Below, piece by piece: positions 37,335-47,848 of a stretch of DNA of 64,000 bases (positions within the stretch are counted from its first letter, which is position 1; every line of letters starts with the position of its first letter). The position numbers and the translations under genes were made by a program. This stretch comes from Aliarcobacter cryaerophilus ATCC 43158 (lineage in GTDB: Bacteria; Campylobacterota; Campylobacteria; Campylobacterales; Arcobacteraceae): NCBI RefSeq assembly GCF_003660105.1, contig NZ_CP032823.1:186001-250000 (forward strand), in the 5' to 3' direction. The notes beneath the pieces are model-generated. The model saw only the letters and a list, made by a program, of their open reading frames with translations, searched no databases and had not been told where the DNA came from.

Positions 37335-37646
37335 TTAAGAAGAAATGCTTACTATACAATCTTTTAAAATATTTGGTTTTGAGATTTTTAATTTGAGATT
37401 TTTTATTGTGTAAGTATCTTCTAGAAGTTTTTTTATTGTTTTTATTGCATCTTCAATAAGTTCAAATTTATGCTCTTTCATAGTTTTTTTTACAAGATTT
37501 GCAACTTCTGAATAGTCTATGAAATTATCTTTAATAAAATCATAATCAAAACTAAGGTTGATTATAACTTTTTGTTTTTTTACTCTCTCAAAATGAAGAA
37601 TTCCAATAATACATTTAAAAGTAAGTTGTTCAATCTCTATTTTCAT
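37335..37646 (-). CDS. folB: Dihydroneopterin aldolase-like protein
   Basis: A 103-aa FolB-family protein: IEIEQLTFKCIIGILHFERVKKQ, DYSEVANLVKKTM, then the helix FELIEDAIKTIKKLL. FolB splits dihydroneopterin in folate synthesis. Its start overlaps the plsY stop by 4 bp. The family assignment is good; the exact reaction is not shown by sequence. Confidence 0.8.
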   Translation of the reverse strand: MKIEIEQLTFKCIIGILHFERVKKQKVIINLSFDYDFIKDNFIDYSEVANLVKKTMKEHKFELIEDAIKTIKKLLEDTYTIKNLKLKISKPNILKDCIVSISS

Positions 37647-38272
37647 ACTACTTTTTTCTCTTCACCTTTTAGAAGTCTTATAATATTTGGAATATGTTTG
37701 TATAAAATTATAAAAGCAATTAGATACATAGGTGCATTTGAACCTATATTTAAACCGTTGTTTATAAAAATAGAGCTAATAATTACCGCAATTAGTGCCA
37801 AAAGTGAAGATAAAGATGATATTTTTAAAACTTTTGCACAAATAAACCAAACAATTGCACCAATTAGTGTAGAAATTGGAATTAAAACAATATAAACTCC
37901 AAGTCCAGTTGCAACACCTTTTCCGCCTTCTAATCCTAAATATATAGAATAGCAGTGCCCTAAAACACTCAAAACAGCCATTGTCCAAAGAGTTTGCTCA
38001 CTTAAATTAAAAATAAATATACCAACTAAAAGTAAAATTGTACCTTTTAAAGCATCTAAAATAACTGTTGCAATACCTAATTTTTTTGCTAAACTAGGAT
38101 TTGTTTTTTTTACTACTCTTAAAACATTTGTGGCACCAATACTTCTACTTCCATCATTTTTTATATCAACACCTGCGAAAGTTTTTGCTAGTATTAAACC
38201 AAAAGGGATAGAGCCTATTAAATATGCTAAAAGATAAAAAATTATATTTTCATTTGTAAAAAAATCCATCAA
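37643..38272 (-). CDS. plsY: Glycerol-3-phosphate acyltransferase PlsY
   Basis: A 209-aa inner-membrane protein with about five transmembrane helices. It has the PlsY motifs SIPFGLILAK, GSRSIGATNVLRV and GLEGGKGVATGLG. It acylates glycerol-3-phosphate using acyl-phosphate as donor, the first step of phospholipid synthesis. Overlaps folB. Confidence 0.95.
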   Translation of the reverse strand: MMDFFTNENIIFYLLAYLIGSIPFGLILAKTFAGVDIKNDGSRSIGATNVLRVVKKTNPSLAKKLGIATVILDALKGTILLLVGIFIFNLSEQTLWTMAVLSVLGHCYSIYLGLEGGKGVATGLGVYIVLIPISTLIGAIVWFICAKVLKISSLSSLLALIAVIISSIFINNGLNIGSNAPMYLIAFIILYKHIPNIIRLLKGEEKKVV

Positions 38273-38360
38273 TAACCTTTGTTGTTTTTAAAATTAAATG
38301 AGATTATAACTAAATTTTTGATATATTCTCACTTAATAAAATTTTTAAAAGGTAATATTA

Positions 38361-39350
38361 TTGAATTATAAAGAAGAGATTTTAAAACTAAAAAAAGAGC
38401 TAGATGTTGTACTTGTAGCTCACTTTTATCAAAGAGATGAAGTATTTGAATTAGCTGATATAACTGGTGATAGCCTTGAATTAGCCAAAAAAGTTATGGA
38501 AAGCGACAAAGAGTTTGTTGTATTTTGTGGTGTTGGATTTATGGGAGAGAGTGCAAAAATCTTAAATCCAGAAAAAAGAGTTCTAATGCCAAGAATTGCT
38601 TGTTGTGCAATGGCTAGAATGATTGATGAAGGTTATTTTTTAGAAAATTTGAAAAAGATGAATGAAGCTGGAATATCAAATGATGATATTTTACCAATTA
38701 CTTACATTAACTCAAGTGCAAGCGTAAAAGCTAGAGTTGGTGAAATGGGTGGAATGGTCTGTACATCTTCAAATGCTTATAAAATAATTGAAAAAGGTTT
38801 AAAATATGGTAAAAAAATATTTTTTGTACCTGATAGATGTTTAGGACAAAATTTTGCAAAAAGCTTAGGATTAAAATCAGCAGTTATAGGAGATGGAACA
38901 AATTTAAAAGATGCTGATATTATTTGTTATAACGGTTTTTGTAGTGTTCATCAACAATTTAATATTGATGATATAGATTTTTATAGAGAAAAATATCCAG
39001 GTATTATTGTAGCTGTCCATCCAGAGTGTGATCCAGCTGTTTGTGATAAAGCTGATTTTGTTGGTTCAACTTCTCAATTAATAAAATTTATAAAAGAGCT
39101 ACCAGAGGAACAAAAAGTTGTTGTTGGGACAGAGTTTAATATGGTTAATAGATTAAGAGAGAAAAATACATATATTTTAAGTTCAACAAAACCAGAGTGT
39201 CCTACTATGAATGAGACAACTTTAGAGCATGTTTATTTGACTTTAAAATCTATAAAAGAGAATAAAATAAGTGAATTATCAGAGATAAAAGTAGATGACA
39301 AGACAAGATACTGGGCAAAAATAGCTCTTGAAAGGATGTTTGAAATATGA
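38361..39350 (+). CDS. nadA: Quinolinate synthase NadA
   Basis: A 329-aa [4Fe-4S] enzyme condensing iminoaspartate with dihydroxyacetone phosphate. It has AHFYQRDEVFELAD at the start, and cluster cysteines in RIACCAMARM, VHPECDPAV and TKPECPTMNET. TTG start after AAAAGGTAAT. It overlaps nadC by 4 bp, forming the NAD de novo pair. Confidence 0.96.
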   Translation: MNYKEEILKLKKELDVVLVAHFYQRDEVFELADITGDSLELAKKVMESDKEFVVFCGVGFMGESAKILNPEKRVLMPRIACCAMARMIDEGYFLENLKKMNEAGISNDDILPITYINSSASVKARVGEMGGMVCTSSNAYKIIEKGLKYGKKIFFVPDRCLGQNFAKSLGLKSAVIGDGTNLKDADIICYNGFCSVHQQFNIDDIDFYREKYPGIIVAVHPECDPAVCDKADFVGSTSQLIKFIKELPEEQKVVVGTEFNMVNRLREKNTYILSSTKPECPTMNETTLEHVYLTLKSIKENKISELSEIKVDDKTRYWAKIALERMFEI

Positions 39351-40168
39351 TTCATATTAAAAGGTTTGTAAAGCAAGCAATAACAGAAGACAACGGAAGA
39401 GGAGATTTATTTTACGATATTGCTCCTGATGGAAAATTTACAGCAAAGATTGTTTCTAAAAGTAATGGAGTATTAGCTGGTGTTAAATATGCTCAAACTT
39501 TAGCTCAAACAGAAAAAATAAAAGTTGATTTTTTGAAAAAAGATGGTGACAAAATACAAGCTGGAGATATTTTGGCAAAACTAGAAGGAAAAGCTTCAAA
39601 ACTACTTTCAAGTGAGAGAACTTTTTTAAATATGCTTCAGCATGCAAGCGGAATAGCTACAATGGCTAGTAAATTTGTTGAAAAACTAGATGGTTTTGAT
39701 GTTGTTTTATTGGACACTAGAAAAACACGACCACAATTGAGAGATTTTGAAAAATATGCTTCAAGAGTCGGTGGAGCAATAAACCATAGATTGGGTCTTG
39801 ATGATTGTTTGATGCTTAAAGATACGCACCTTAGAACTATTGAAAATCTGGCAGAATTTGTAAAAATAGCAAGAAAAAGAATATCTTGGGTTACAAAAAT
39901 AGAAATAGAGTGTGAAACTTTTTCTCAAGTTGAAACAGCTATGGAAGCTGGTGCTGATATTATAATGTGTGATAATATGACATTTCAACAAATAAAAGAT
40001 GTTGTAAAATATAGAGATGATAAATATCCTCATATTTTAGTAGAAGCTAGTGGAAATATAAATCTTGACACTATTCAAGAGTATGCAAAAACAGGAGTTG
40101 ATGCTGTTAGTAGTGGAAGTATAATTCATCAAGCAACTTGGCTTGATTTTTCAATGAGAGTTGATTGA
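39347..40168 (+). CDS. nadC: Nicotinate-nucleotide pyrophosphorylase (carboxylating)
   Basis: A 273-aa quinolinate phosphoribosyltransferase. It has DNGRGDLFYDIAP, LLDTRKTRPQLRDFEKYA, GGAINHRLGLDDCLMLKDTH and the C-terminal EASGNINLDTIQEYAKTGVD. It makes nicotinate mononucleotide from quinolinate supplied by NadA. Confidence 0.97.
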   Translation: MIHIKRFVKQAITEDNGRGDLFYDIAPDGKFTAKIVSKSNGVLAGVKYAQTLAQTEKIKVDFLKKDGDKIQAGDILAKLEGKASKLLSSERTFLNMLQHASGIATMASKFVEKLDGFDVVLLDTRKTRPQLRDFEKYASRVGGAINHRLGLDDCLMLKDTHLRTIENLAEFVKIARKRISWVTKIEIECETFSQVETAMEAGADIIMCDNMTFQQIKDVVKYRDDKYPHILVEASGNINLDTIQEYAKTGVDAVSSGSIIHQATWLDFSMRVD

Positions 40169-41157
40169 TTTTGAAAAAAGATTTTATTTTGAGCAATAAA
40201 ATAGATATGAGTTTGTATCAAAAAGCTTTAGAACTAATAGAAAAAAGTAGATACATTTTAATAATAACTCATGTAAATCCAGATCCTGATTCTATTGGGA
40301 GTGCTTTGGCTCTATCAAATTTATTTGCAGAAAATAAAATCAAACATAAAGTTTTTAATATTAGCTCTGATTTACCAAAAAATTTAGATTTTTTGAATAG
40401 ATTTGATAAAATAACAAATATTTTACCACCTTTTTATGATTTAGCTATTAGTGTTGATTGTGGAACTTATAAGAGGATTGGATTTGATTTATCAAAAGAT
40501 GTACCACTTATAAATTTTGATCATCATGCTTCAAATAATAATTTTGGCACAATAAATATAGTAGATCCATATAAAAGCAGTACAGCTGAGATTGTTTTTG
40601 AATTTTTCAAACATAATGGATTAAATATATCAAAATATAGTGCGCAATCACTTTATTGTGGAATATATGATGATACTTTGGCATTTTCTTTAGGAAGATG
40701 CGATGAAGATACTTTTAAAAAAGTTAACTTTTTGGTTGAGTGTGGTGCTAGTCCATCATTTATCGCAAATAAGCTTTTAAGAAGAGATAGTTTGGCAAAA
40801 TACAGAATTATTCCAAAAGTTTTAGATAGTTTAGAACTTTATAAAGAGGGAGAAATAGCTACTATTTATGCTCTTGAAGAGTGGTTTAAAATTACTGGTG
40901 CACACAGTCGAGATTGTGAAGATGCTCTTGATATGATTATGAGTATGCAAATAGTAAAAATTGCATTTTTTATACGATTTATAAATGGAGCTTGTAGAGT
41001 ATCTTTGAGATCTAAAAATGAGCTTGATGTCTCAAAAATAGCTTCTATTTTTGATGGTGGTGGACATTTTAATGCATCAGGATGTACAATAGATACAAAA
41101 GATGTAGAAGTTGCAAAAAATTTAGTATTAAAGGAAGTTATAAAATATTATGGATAA
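40165..41157 (+). CDS. DHH-family phosphoesterase (NrnA-like)
   Basis: A 330-aa DHH/DHHA1 protein: THVNPDPDSIGSALAL, SVDCGTYKRIGF, NFDHHASNN and the C-terminal GGGHFNASGCTI. The family includes nanoRNases and pAp phosphatases. A TTG at 40165 overlaps nadC; an ATG at 40207 (MSLYQKALEL) is an equally plausible start. Its end overlaps the next gene by 8 bp. Confidence 0.88.
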   Translation: MILKKDFILSNKIDMSLYQKALELIEKSRYILIITHVNPDPDSIGSALALSNLFAENKIKHKVFNISSDLPKNLDFLNRFDKITNILPPFYDLAISVDCGTYKRIGFDLSKDVPLINFDHHASNNNFGTINIVDPYKSSTAEIVFEFFKHNGLNISKYSAQSLYCGIYDDTLAFSLGRCDEDTFKKVNFLVECGASPSFIANKLLRRDSLAKYRIIPKVLDSLELYKEGEIATIYALEEWFKITGAHSRDCEDALDMIMSMQIVKIAFFIRFINGACRVSLRSKNELDVSKIASIFDGGGHFNASGCTIDTKDVEVAKNLVLKEVIKYYG

Positions 41158-42535
41158 AAAAAGTGGATTATTATATATAAGTATTTCAGTTATGATTGTT
41201 GTTGTTATTGTTTTAGGTGTTATTTTAACTTTAGATAGAGAAGAACCGAGTATTTATGTTCAAACTGAAGTTAATCAAAAAGATATTTATTGGAATTTAC
41301 AAACTCCAATAAGAGTTGAAGTTGCAGATAAAAGTAAGTTGAAATCTTTTGAAACAATATTAATAGATGACCAAAAAGAGTTTGTTTTAGAAAATGAACT
41401 AATAAATGAAGATACAAATAGTGGAATTTTGACTTTTGAAATAAAACCTTTTAAGCCAACAGATGGATTTAAAGCTACAAATGCAATTTTAAGAGTAAAA
41501 GCAAAAGATAGTAGCAGTTGGAATTTTTTTGATGGAAATGAAGCTATTAAGGATACAAATTTAATAATTGATAGAAGATCACCACAAGCAAGTGTTATTT
41601 CAAATTCATACATGATAAAACAAGGTGGTAGTGGAATTTTAATTGTTGAAATAAATGATGAAAACCTAAAAGATTATTATGTTACATTCAATGATGAAGT
41701 TATTTTTGAACTTTTTCCATTTCATAAAAAAAATTTTTATATCTCTATTATTACATGGCCAATAGATTTAACAGACTTTAAAGGTGTTAAAGTTGTTGCT
41801 ATTGATATGGCAGGAAATAAAGCTTCTGCAAAAGTTCCTTTTTATTATGATAGATTTAAAGAAAAAGTTGATAATTTAAATATTAGTGATGATTTTATTT
41901 ATAGTGTTAGTAAAAATGTTTTAGAGCTTAGCAATATTGATGTTCCAACAACTCCTGCTGATATTTTTGTAAAAGCAAACAAAGATTTAAGAGCAAAAAA
42001 TCTATCAACTATGAGAAATGTTGTAATCAAGAATTTTGCAGATAGTCAAAATATGCCTTTTGATGTTAAAACTTTTATAAGAATGACAAATGCAAAAACT
42101 TTTGCAATGTTTGGAGAGAGAAGACACTATTCTTATAATAATGAAAAAATAGATGAAGCATGGCATTTAGGAATGGATTGGGCTAGTGTAAAAAGAGCAA
42201 GTATTGTTACAACTAATCCTGGAAAGGTTATATTTAGGGGTTATTTAGGAATTTATGGAGAGAGTATTATTATTGACCATGGTTTAGGATTGTCATCTCT
42301 TTATGCACATACAAGTGCTCAGAGTGTTGATGTTGGAGATATGGTTGTTGCTGGACAAGAAATTGGAAATACAGGTTCTACTGGAGCTGTATTTGGAGAT
42401 CATTTACACTTTGGAATTTTAATTCAAGGAATTGAAGCAAATCCAAATGAGTGGTTGGATTCAAATTGGATGAAACTAAATCTTACAAATACAATAAATA
42501 GTGCAATAAAAATTATAGATGGAAATAAAAAATGA
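41150..42535 (+). CDS. M23-family peptidase (LytM type), membrane-anchored
   Basis: A 461-aa protein with an N-terminal transmembrane helix (YISISVMIVVVIVLGVIL). About 300 residues of beta-rich periplasmic domain follow, then a C-terminal LytM domain. Zinc ligands are visible in HLGMDWAS and DHLHFGI, with YAHTSA between. It probably trims peptidoglycan peptides or activates other hydrolases. Directly upstream of, and overlapping, lpxC. Confidence 0.88.
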   Translation: MDKKSGLLYISISVMIVVVIVLGVILTLDREEPSIYVQTEVNQKDIYWNLQTPIRVEVADKSKLKSFETILIDDQKEFVLENELINEDTNSGILTFEIKPFKPTDGFKATNAILRVKAKDSSSWNFFDGNEAIKDTNLIIDRRSPQASVISNSYMIKQGGSGILIVEINDENLKDYYVTFNDEVIFELFPFHKKNFYISIITWPIDLTDFKGVKVVAIDMAGNKASAKVPFYYDRFKEKVDNLNISDDFIYSVSKNVLELSNIDVPTTPADIFVKANKDLRAKNLSTMRNVVIKNFADSQNMPFDVKTFIRMTNAKTFAMFGERRHYSYNNEKIDEAWHLGMDWASVKRASIVTTNPGKVIFRGYLGIYGESIIIDHGLGLSSLYAHTSAQSVDVGDMVVAGQEIGNTGSTGAVFGDHLHFGILIQGIEANPNEWLDSNWMKLNLTNTINSAIKIIDGNKK

Positions 42536-43443
42536 AACAAAGAACAATAAAGAGTGATATCGAAATTGTTGGAATAGGGCTTCATAAAGGGGTCCCTGTA
42601 AGAATGAGATTAGAGCCTTTGCCATCAAATAGTGGAATTATAATATATAGAAGTGATGCAGCAGTTACTATTCCACTAAAAAAAGAGTATGTTGTTGATA
42701 CAAAAATGGCAACAGTTTTAGGTAAAGATGGAGTAGTAGTTTCAACTATTGAACATCTTTTATCTGCGATTTATGCTTATGGAATTGATAATTTAAGAGT
42801 TGTTTTAGATAATGATGAAATTCCAATTTTAGATGGAAGTGCTTCTGGATATTGTATGCTAATTGAAGAGGCTGGAATACAAGAGCAAGAAGAGGGAAAA
42901 AAAGCAATAAAAATCAAAAAAGAGGTTGTTGTTACAACAGAAGATGGGAAAAGAGTAAGTCTAAAACCATCAAATAGAATTGTTTATGATTTTGAGATTA
43001 AATTTAATCATCCAGCAATTGGACAGCAAAAATTTCATTTTGATTACTCAATTGAAGAGTACAAAGAGAGTATTGCAAAAGCTAGAACATTTGGATTTTT
43101 ACATGAAGTTCAATATTTAAGAAGTATTGGTTTAGCACTTGGTGGAAGTATGGAAAATGCTATAGTTTTAGATGAAACAAAAATTCTAAATCCAGAGGGT
43201 TTAAGATATGAAGATGAGTTTGTAAGACATAAAATCCTTGATGCAATTGGTGATATGGCACTTTTAGAGTATACAATGATTGGCGAGTACGAAGCAGTGG
43301 CTGGAAGTCATCACTTGAATCATCTTTTAACAAAAAAACTTTATGAAGATAAAGATAATTATGAAATCATTGATTTAGAAGAGGCAAGTAGTGAAGCTGA
43401 AGTTTTTGAGCTTGCATTTGCAAAACAGTTGAGTGCAGAGTAA
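42532..43443 (+). CDS. lpxC: UDP-3-O-acyl-N-acetylglucosamine deacetylase
   Basis: A 303-aa zinc deacetylase, the committed step of lipid A synthesis. It has RTIKSDIEIVGIGLHKG, STIEHLLSAIYAYGIDN (zinc His), RHKILDAIGDMALL (zinc His/Asp) and GSHHLNHLL (catalytic His). Confidence 0.97.
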   Translation: MKQRTIKSDIEIVGIGLHKGVPVRMRLEPLPSNSGIIIYRSDAAVTIPLKKEYVVDTKMATVLGKDGVVVSTIEHLLSAIYAYGIDNLRVVLDNDEIPILDGSASGYCMLIEEAGIQEQEEGKKAIKIKKEVVVTTEDGKRVSLKPSNRIVYDFEIKFNHPAIGQQKFHFDYSIEEYKESIAKARTFGFLHEVQYLRSIGLALGGSMENAIVLDETKILNPEGLRYEDEFVRHKILDAIGDMALLEYTMIGEYEAVAGSHHLNHLLTKKLYEDKDNYEIIDLEEASSEAEVFELAFAKQLSAE

Positions 43444-43447
43444 AAAT

Positions 43448-43900
43448 TTGATAGAAATTTTAGTTATAACTATTTCTAAACCACTTTTAATAGGAGTTTA
43501 TAAAGATAAACAACTTTTAAGAAAAATAGAACAAAATGGATTAACATCTGATGAATTACCAGTTTTATTTAAAGATTTATTAGAAGAGTTTGATATAAAA
43601 ACTATAATTTATATAAATACACCAGGTTCATTTATGTCTATAAAAATTGCTTATATATTTTTAAAAACTATATCTATGATAAAAAATATTGAGTTTCTAG
43701 CATCAAATGGGTTTCTTTTTAATCAAAATTCTCCAATAAAAGCATTAGGAAAAAAATATTTTATAAATGAAAATGGAGAGATTAAAGTAGATTTTTTGCC
43801 AAATATGTGTAAAATCTCGGATTTTGAATTACCAAAGTGTTTAGAAAATATAAATTTTTCTAAAGATACTTTGCCAATATATAATTTACCCGCTGTATAA
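43448..43900 (+). CDS. TsaB-like protein (short)
   Basis: About 150 aa resembling the N-terminal half of TsaB, the ASKHA-fold partner in t6A tRNA modification. It has VITISKPLLIGVYKD and YINTPGSFMSIKIAYIFLKT, matching the PGSF-G-R-G region of TsaB. I place the start at TTG 43448; a GTG at 43433 would overlap lpxC. It lacks most of the second lobe, as in related Campylobacterota. Its position between lpxC and thrB is a conserved order. Confidence 0.65.
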   Translation: MIEILVITISKPLLIGVYKDKQLLRKIEQNGLTSDELPVLFKDLLEEFDIKTIIYINTPGSFMSIKIAYIFLKTISMIKNIEFLASNGFLFNQNSPIKALGKKYFINENGEIKVDFLPNMCKISDFELPKCLENINFSKDTLPIYNLPAV

Positions 43901-43901
43901 A

Positions 43902-44019
43902 GGCTTCATTTTGAAGCTCTTTAGGTTTTTGCTACTTTTGGGAGATTTTTAATCTACACTATAAAAAGTAGTTATAAGAGATTCGGTTCCTTTTTAAAGG
44001 GGAACCATTTAAAAAGGAG
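43902..44019 (+). promoter_or_regulatory. Structured 5' leader of thrB (candidate riboswitch, copy B)
   Basis: P1 is GCTTCA-TTT-TGAAGC (43903-43917) plus a G-U pair. It is followed by the conserved box CTTTAGGTTTTTG. P2 pairs CTACTTTT (43932-43939) with AAAAGTAG (43964-43971) around an inner AGATT/AATCT hairpin. P3 pairs GGTTCC (43985-43990) with GGAACC (44001-44006). CCTTTTTAAA (43989-43998), in P3, is perfectly complementary to TTTAAAAAGG (44008-44017), which contains the thrB Shine-Dalgarno. Order, box and alternative pairing match the gatC leader. The leader begins just after the preceding stop codon. Confidence 0.6.
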
Positions 44020-44024
44020 AATAT

Positions 44025-44906
44025 TTGAGAATTAGTGTTCCAGCAACCAGTGCAAATTTAGGGCCTGGGTTTGACTGTTTAGGAGTAGCTTTAAATTTAA
44101 AAAATCAAGTAATAATAAGACCATCAAAATTTCATAGTGTATCTTTAAAAGGTGAGGGTTCAAATAACCCAGCATTAAAAGACAATAATATGTTTATATC
44201 TATTTTTAACGACTTTTACTACAATTTGACACAAAAAAAGAGACATTTTCGATTTGAATTTTTTAATGAAATTCCACTTTCAAGAGGTCTAGGAAGCTCT
44301 TCTGCTGTTATTGTTTCTGCAATTGCTAGTGCTTATGCAATTGAAGGAATAAAAGTAGAAAAAGAGAGACTTTTAAATCTATCCTTGGCATACGAAAGCC
44401 ATCCTGATAATATAACACCAGCTGTTATGGGTGGATTTAATGTAGCAAGCGTACATGAAAATGAGGTAAAATTTATAAATAAATCAATTCCTAGAACTTT
44501 AAAAGCAGTTGTTGTTGTACCAAATAGACCAATTTCAACTACATTATCAAGAAAAACTCTTCCATATAAATATTCAAAAGAGGATACAATTTTTAATATA
44601 TCTCATTCATCACTTTTAACAGCTGCATTTATGAGTGAAAATTGGGAGATGTTAAAGTATGCATCAGCTGATATGGTTCATCAACAATTTAGAATGAGGC
44701 ATATGCCAGAACTATTTGAAGTACAAAAAACAGCTCTAAAAAATGGTGCTTTAATGAGTACTCTTTCTGGTTCAGGTTCTACATTTTTTTCAGTAGCTTA
44801 TAGTGAAGATAGTCAAAAGCTTGAACTTGCTTTAAAAGAGAAATTTCCTCATTTTAGAGTAATGAGTGTAGATTTTGATAATAATGGTGTAAAAATTGAA
44901 ATTTAA
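44025..44906 (+). CDS. thrB: Homoserine kinase
   Basis: A 293-aa GHMP kinase phosphorylating homoserine for threonine synthesis. It has [18 protein letters not shown], the ATP loop [16 protein letters not shown] and the C-terminal [16 protein letters not shown] start at 44025 with AAAAAGGAG 5 nt upstream, inside the structured leader. Confidence 0.96.
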   Translation: MRISVPATSANLGPGFDCLGVALNLKNQVIIRPSKFHSVSLKGEGSNNPALKDNNMFISIFNDFYYNLTQKKRHFRFEFFNEIPLSRGLGSSSAVIVSAIASAYAIEGIKVEKERLLNLSLAYESHPDNITPAVMGGFNVASVHENEVKFINKSIPRTLKAVVVVPNRPISTTLSRKTLPYKYSKEDTIFNISHSSLLTAAFMSENWEMLKYASADMVHQQFRMRHMPELFEVQKTALKNGALMSTLSGSGSTFFSVAYSEDSQKLELALKEKFPHFRVMSVDFDNNGVKIEI

Positions 44907-44935
44907 TTATTTTACATTATTAAGAAAAATTTAGG

Positions 44936-44941
44936 TATAAT
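44936..44941 (+). promoter_or_regulatory. -10 element of the ylxR-infB operon
   Basis: TATAAT in the context TTTAGGTATAATATTTGG, 11 bp before the proposed ylxR TTG at 44953. Together with the thrB stop at 44906 this marks a new transcription unit. Confidence 0.5.
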
Positions 44942-44952
44942 ATTTGGCTAAT

Positions 44953-45210
44953 TTGAAAATAATCTTAAGAACTTGCATATTCTGTAGGAAAAAGCTCGAA
45001 CAAAAGGAGCTTTTAAGATTTAAATGTTCAAATAAACAGTTATCAATTTATGATAACATTGGAAGAAGCTTTTATATTTGCAAGCCATGTAAAGTTGATT
45101 TTTTGGATATGAAAGATATTAAGAGATATGAAAAAGCACTTTGTAGAGAGTGTAAAAATAAAGATAAGTATGTTATACAACTTGAGGAGATTTTATTAGA
45201 TGTCAGATAA
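44953..45210 (+). CDS. YlxR-family RNA-binding protein
   Basis: About 85 aa of the YlxR/DUF448 family: LRTCIFCRKKLEQKELLRFKC, then GRSFYICKPC. Usually found between nusA and infB; here it precedes infB with overlapping frames. A TTG at 44944 lies only 3 bp after the -10 box, so I prefer the TTG at 44953 (MKIILRTCIF), which fits the family start. Confidence 0.85.
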   Translation: MKIILRTCIFCRKKLEQKELLRFKCSNKQLSIYDNIGRSFYICKPCKVDFLDMKDIKRYEKALCRECKNKDKYVIQLEEILLDVR

Positions 45211-47848
45211 AGTAAGAGTTTTTGAGATTGCAGAAGAAGCTGCATCAACAAGCGCTGAGGTTATGCAAAAAGCAAAAGAGCTAGGGATAGATTTGAAGAC
45301 GGCACAAGCTACTGTGTCTTATGAGGATGCAGAAGAGATTACACAGTATATAATGACTGGAAAAAGTTCTAGAATTAAAGAGCCAGTAGAGGAAAAAGTT
45401 TCAAAACCTGAAAAAGAGATAGAAGTAAATGAAGAGGCTGATGTAAAAGCTTTAGAGATAAATGATAAAGAGCAATTAATTGAAAACTCGATAAAAACTG
45501 AAATCAAAAAACCAGCTATTTCAAAGCCTGTTTTAAAAACTGAAGAAAAATTTACTAATCTAAATGATGAAGAGAATATAATAAATCCAACAAAAATTGT
45601 TCCAAAAAGGAAAGGTCTTGTAATTATTAAGAAAAAAAGACCAGAAGAACAAGAGGTAAAAGTTGTAAAAGAAGATTTTGAAGTTAAAAAAACTCAAAAA
45701 TCTTTAAGTGATATTTTTGGTGAAAATGAAGAGAAAAATTTTGAAAAAAACAATAGATTAAGAGAAGAACATCAAAGAAATCAAAAAATCAAAAAAGAGA
45801 AGAAAAAAACTCCTATAAAAGCTCAAGATCATGGAAGAAAATTAGAAGTTTCACATAGTAATGAAGAGTTTAGAAGTAGTGATGATTCTCTTTTGGGAGA
45901 TGAGGTTGTTCTTCTTGATATGGATTTACAAGATAATTTTAAAATCTTTGATGAACCAAAGCCAGTAAATACTGCAAATCACTCTAGAAGTTCAAAACCT
46001 GCAGCTTTTGGAAATACTCCAATAGGACTTAAAAGAGGAAAAAGAAAGAAAAGAGTTGTTAGAGCTCAAGAGAAAGAAGATATTACTTCTATTGTAATTC
46101 CTGAAGATATTAGAGTTTATGAGTTTGCAGAAGCTTGTGGGAAAACTCCAGCTGAAGTTATTACTGTACTATTTCATTTAGGAATGATGGTTACGAAAAA
46201 TGACTTTTTAAAGCAAGATGAGTTAGAAATACTAGGAGAAGAGTTTGGTATTGAGGTAACTGTAAAAGACGCTTTAGAAGATGTAAATTATGAAGAGAGT
46301 TATGATGAAGAGATTGATACTAAATCATTTGTAACTAGACCTCCAGTAGTAACAATAATGGGACATGTTGACCATGGTAAAACATCTTTATTAGATAAAA
46401 TTAGAAGTTCAAAAGTAGCTTCAGGTGAAGCTGGTGGAATTACACAACATATTAACTCATATACAATTACAAAAAATGGACAAAAAATTACTTTTGTTGA
46501 TACTCCTGGACACGAAGCATTTAGTGCAATGAGAACAAGAGGAGCAAATGTTACAGATATTATTATTATAGTTGTTGCTGCTGATGATGGAGTAAAAGCT
46601 CAAACAGAAGAGGTAATCTCTCATGCAAAAGCTAGTGGTTGTCCAATTATAGTAGCTATAAATAAAATGGATAAAGAAACTGCAAATCCAGATATGGTAA
46701 AAGCTCAAATGGCTGAAAAAAATCTAACTCCTATAGATTGGGGTGGAGATATTGAGTTTATTGGAGTATCTGCAAGAACTGGAGATGGAGTTGAAGATTT
46801 ACTTGAAAATATTCTAATCCAATCTGAACTTCTTGATCTAAAAGCTGATCCTACAGCAAAAGCTAAAGCTACTGTTATAGAATCTTCTTTAGAAAAAGGA
46901 AGAGGACCTGTTGCAAATATTATTGTTCAAAATGGAACTTTAAGAGTTGGAGATAATATTGTTTGTGATACTACTTTTGGAAGAGTAAAGGCTATTACAA
47001 ATGATATGGGAGAAATTGTAAAAGAGTTAGGACTTAGTGAAACAGGAACTGTTTTAGGTCTAAATGAAGTACCAACAACTGGTTCAAGTTTAGTTGCTAT
47101 GGATAGTGAAAAAGAAGTAAGAGACATTGCAACAACAAGAGCTGAGCATGCACGTGCTAAAGAGTTATCAAAATCTACAAAAGTATCTCTTGAAGAGATG
47201 AGTGGATTAATAGCTGAAGGTAAAATTAAACAATTACCAGTAATTATTAAAGCAGATGTTGGTGGTTCTTTAGAAGCAATTAAAGGTTCTTTAGAAAAAA
47301 TTGCAAATGATGAAGTAAAAGTAAAAGTTATTCATTCAGCTGTTGGTGGAATTACTGAAAGTGATATAGTTCTAGCAAGTGCTAGTGAAGGTTGTATAAT
47401 CTTAGGATTTAATGTACGACCAACAGGAGCTATAAAAGCTAAAGCAAAATCTGATGGAGTTGAGATAAATACATACTCAATTATATATGATTTACTTGAT
47501 GATGTAAAAAATACTCTATCTGGAATGATGAGTGCAATTATAAGAGAAGAGAATACTGGTCAAGCAGAAGTTAGAGAAACATTTGTTGTACCAAAAGTAG
47601 GAACTGTTGCTGGATGTTTAGTAACAGATGGAAAAGTAATCAGAGGCGGTCATGCTAGAATTATTAGAGATGGAGTTGTTACATATACTGGAAAAATTTC
47701 ATCACTAAAAAGATTTAAAGATGATGCAAAAGAAGTTGCAAGTGGATATGAGTGTGGAATTATGTTTGATAAATTCAACGATATAAAAGTTGGAGATTAT
47801 ATTGAGACATTTATTCAAATTGAAGAGAAAGTAAAAATTGACAATTAA
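45200..47848 (+). CDS. infB: Translation initiation factor IF-2
   Basis: An 882-aa IF-2. An N-terminal IF2_N helix domain ([14 protein letters not shown]) is followed by a long charged linker (about 70-290) and a second IF2_N domain ([18 protein letters not shown]). The GTPase core has [19 protein letters not shown] and INKMD, then domains II-IV. It delivers fMet-tRNA to the 30S subunit. Overlaps ylxR by 11 bp and rbfA by 1 bp. Confidence 0.98.
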   Translation: MSDKVRVFEIAEEAASTSAEVMQKAKELGIDLKTAQATVSYEDAEEITQYIMTGKSSRIKEPVEEKVSKPEKEIEVNEEADVKALEINDKEQLIENSIKTEIKKPAISKPVLKTEEKFTNLNDEENIINPTKIVPKRKGLVIIKKKRPEEQEVKVVKEDFEVKKTQKSLSDIFGENEEKNFEKNNRLREEHQRNQKIKKEKKKTPIKAQDHGRKLEVSHSNEEFRSSDDSLLGDEVVLLDMDLQDNFKIFDEPKPVNTANHSRSSKPAAFGNTPIGLKRGKRKKRVVRAQEKEDITSIVIPEDIRVYEFAEACGKTPAEVITVLFHLGMMVTKNDFLKQDELEILGEEFGIEVTVKDALEDVNYEESYDEEIDTKSFVTRPPVVTIMGHVDHGKTSLLDKIRSSKVASGEAGGITQHINSYTITKNGQKITFVDTPGHEAFSAMRTRGANVTDIIIIVVAADDGVKAQTEEVISHAKASGCPIIVAINKMDKETANPDMVKAQMAEKNLTPIDWGGDIEFIGVSARTGDGVEDLLENILIQSELLDLKADPTAKAKATVIESSLEKGRGPVANIIVQNGTLRVGDNIVCDTTFGRVKAITNDMGEIVKELGLSETGTVLGLNEVPTTGSSLVAMDSEKEVRDIATTRAEHARAKELSKSTKVSLEEMSGLIAEGKIKQLPVIIKADVGGSLEAIKGSLEKIANDEVKVKVIHSAVGGITESDIVLASASEGCIILGFNVRPTGAIKAKAKSDGVEINTYSIIYDLLDDVKNTLSGMMSAIIREENTGQAEVRETFVVPKVGTVAGCLVTDGKVIRGGHARIIRDGVVTYTGKISSLKRFKDDAKEVASGYECGIMFDKFNDIKVGDYIETFIQIEEKVKIDN

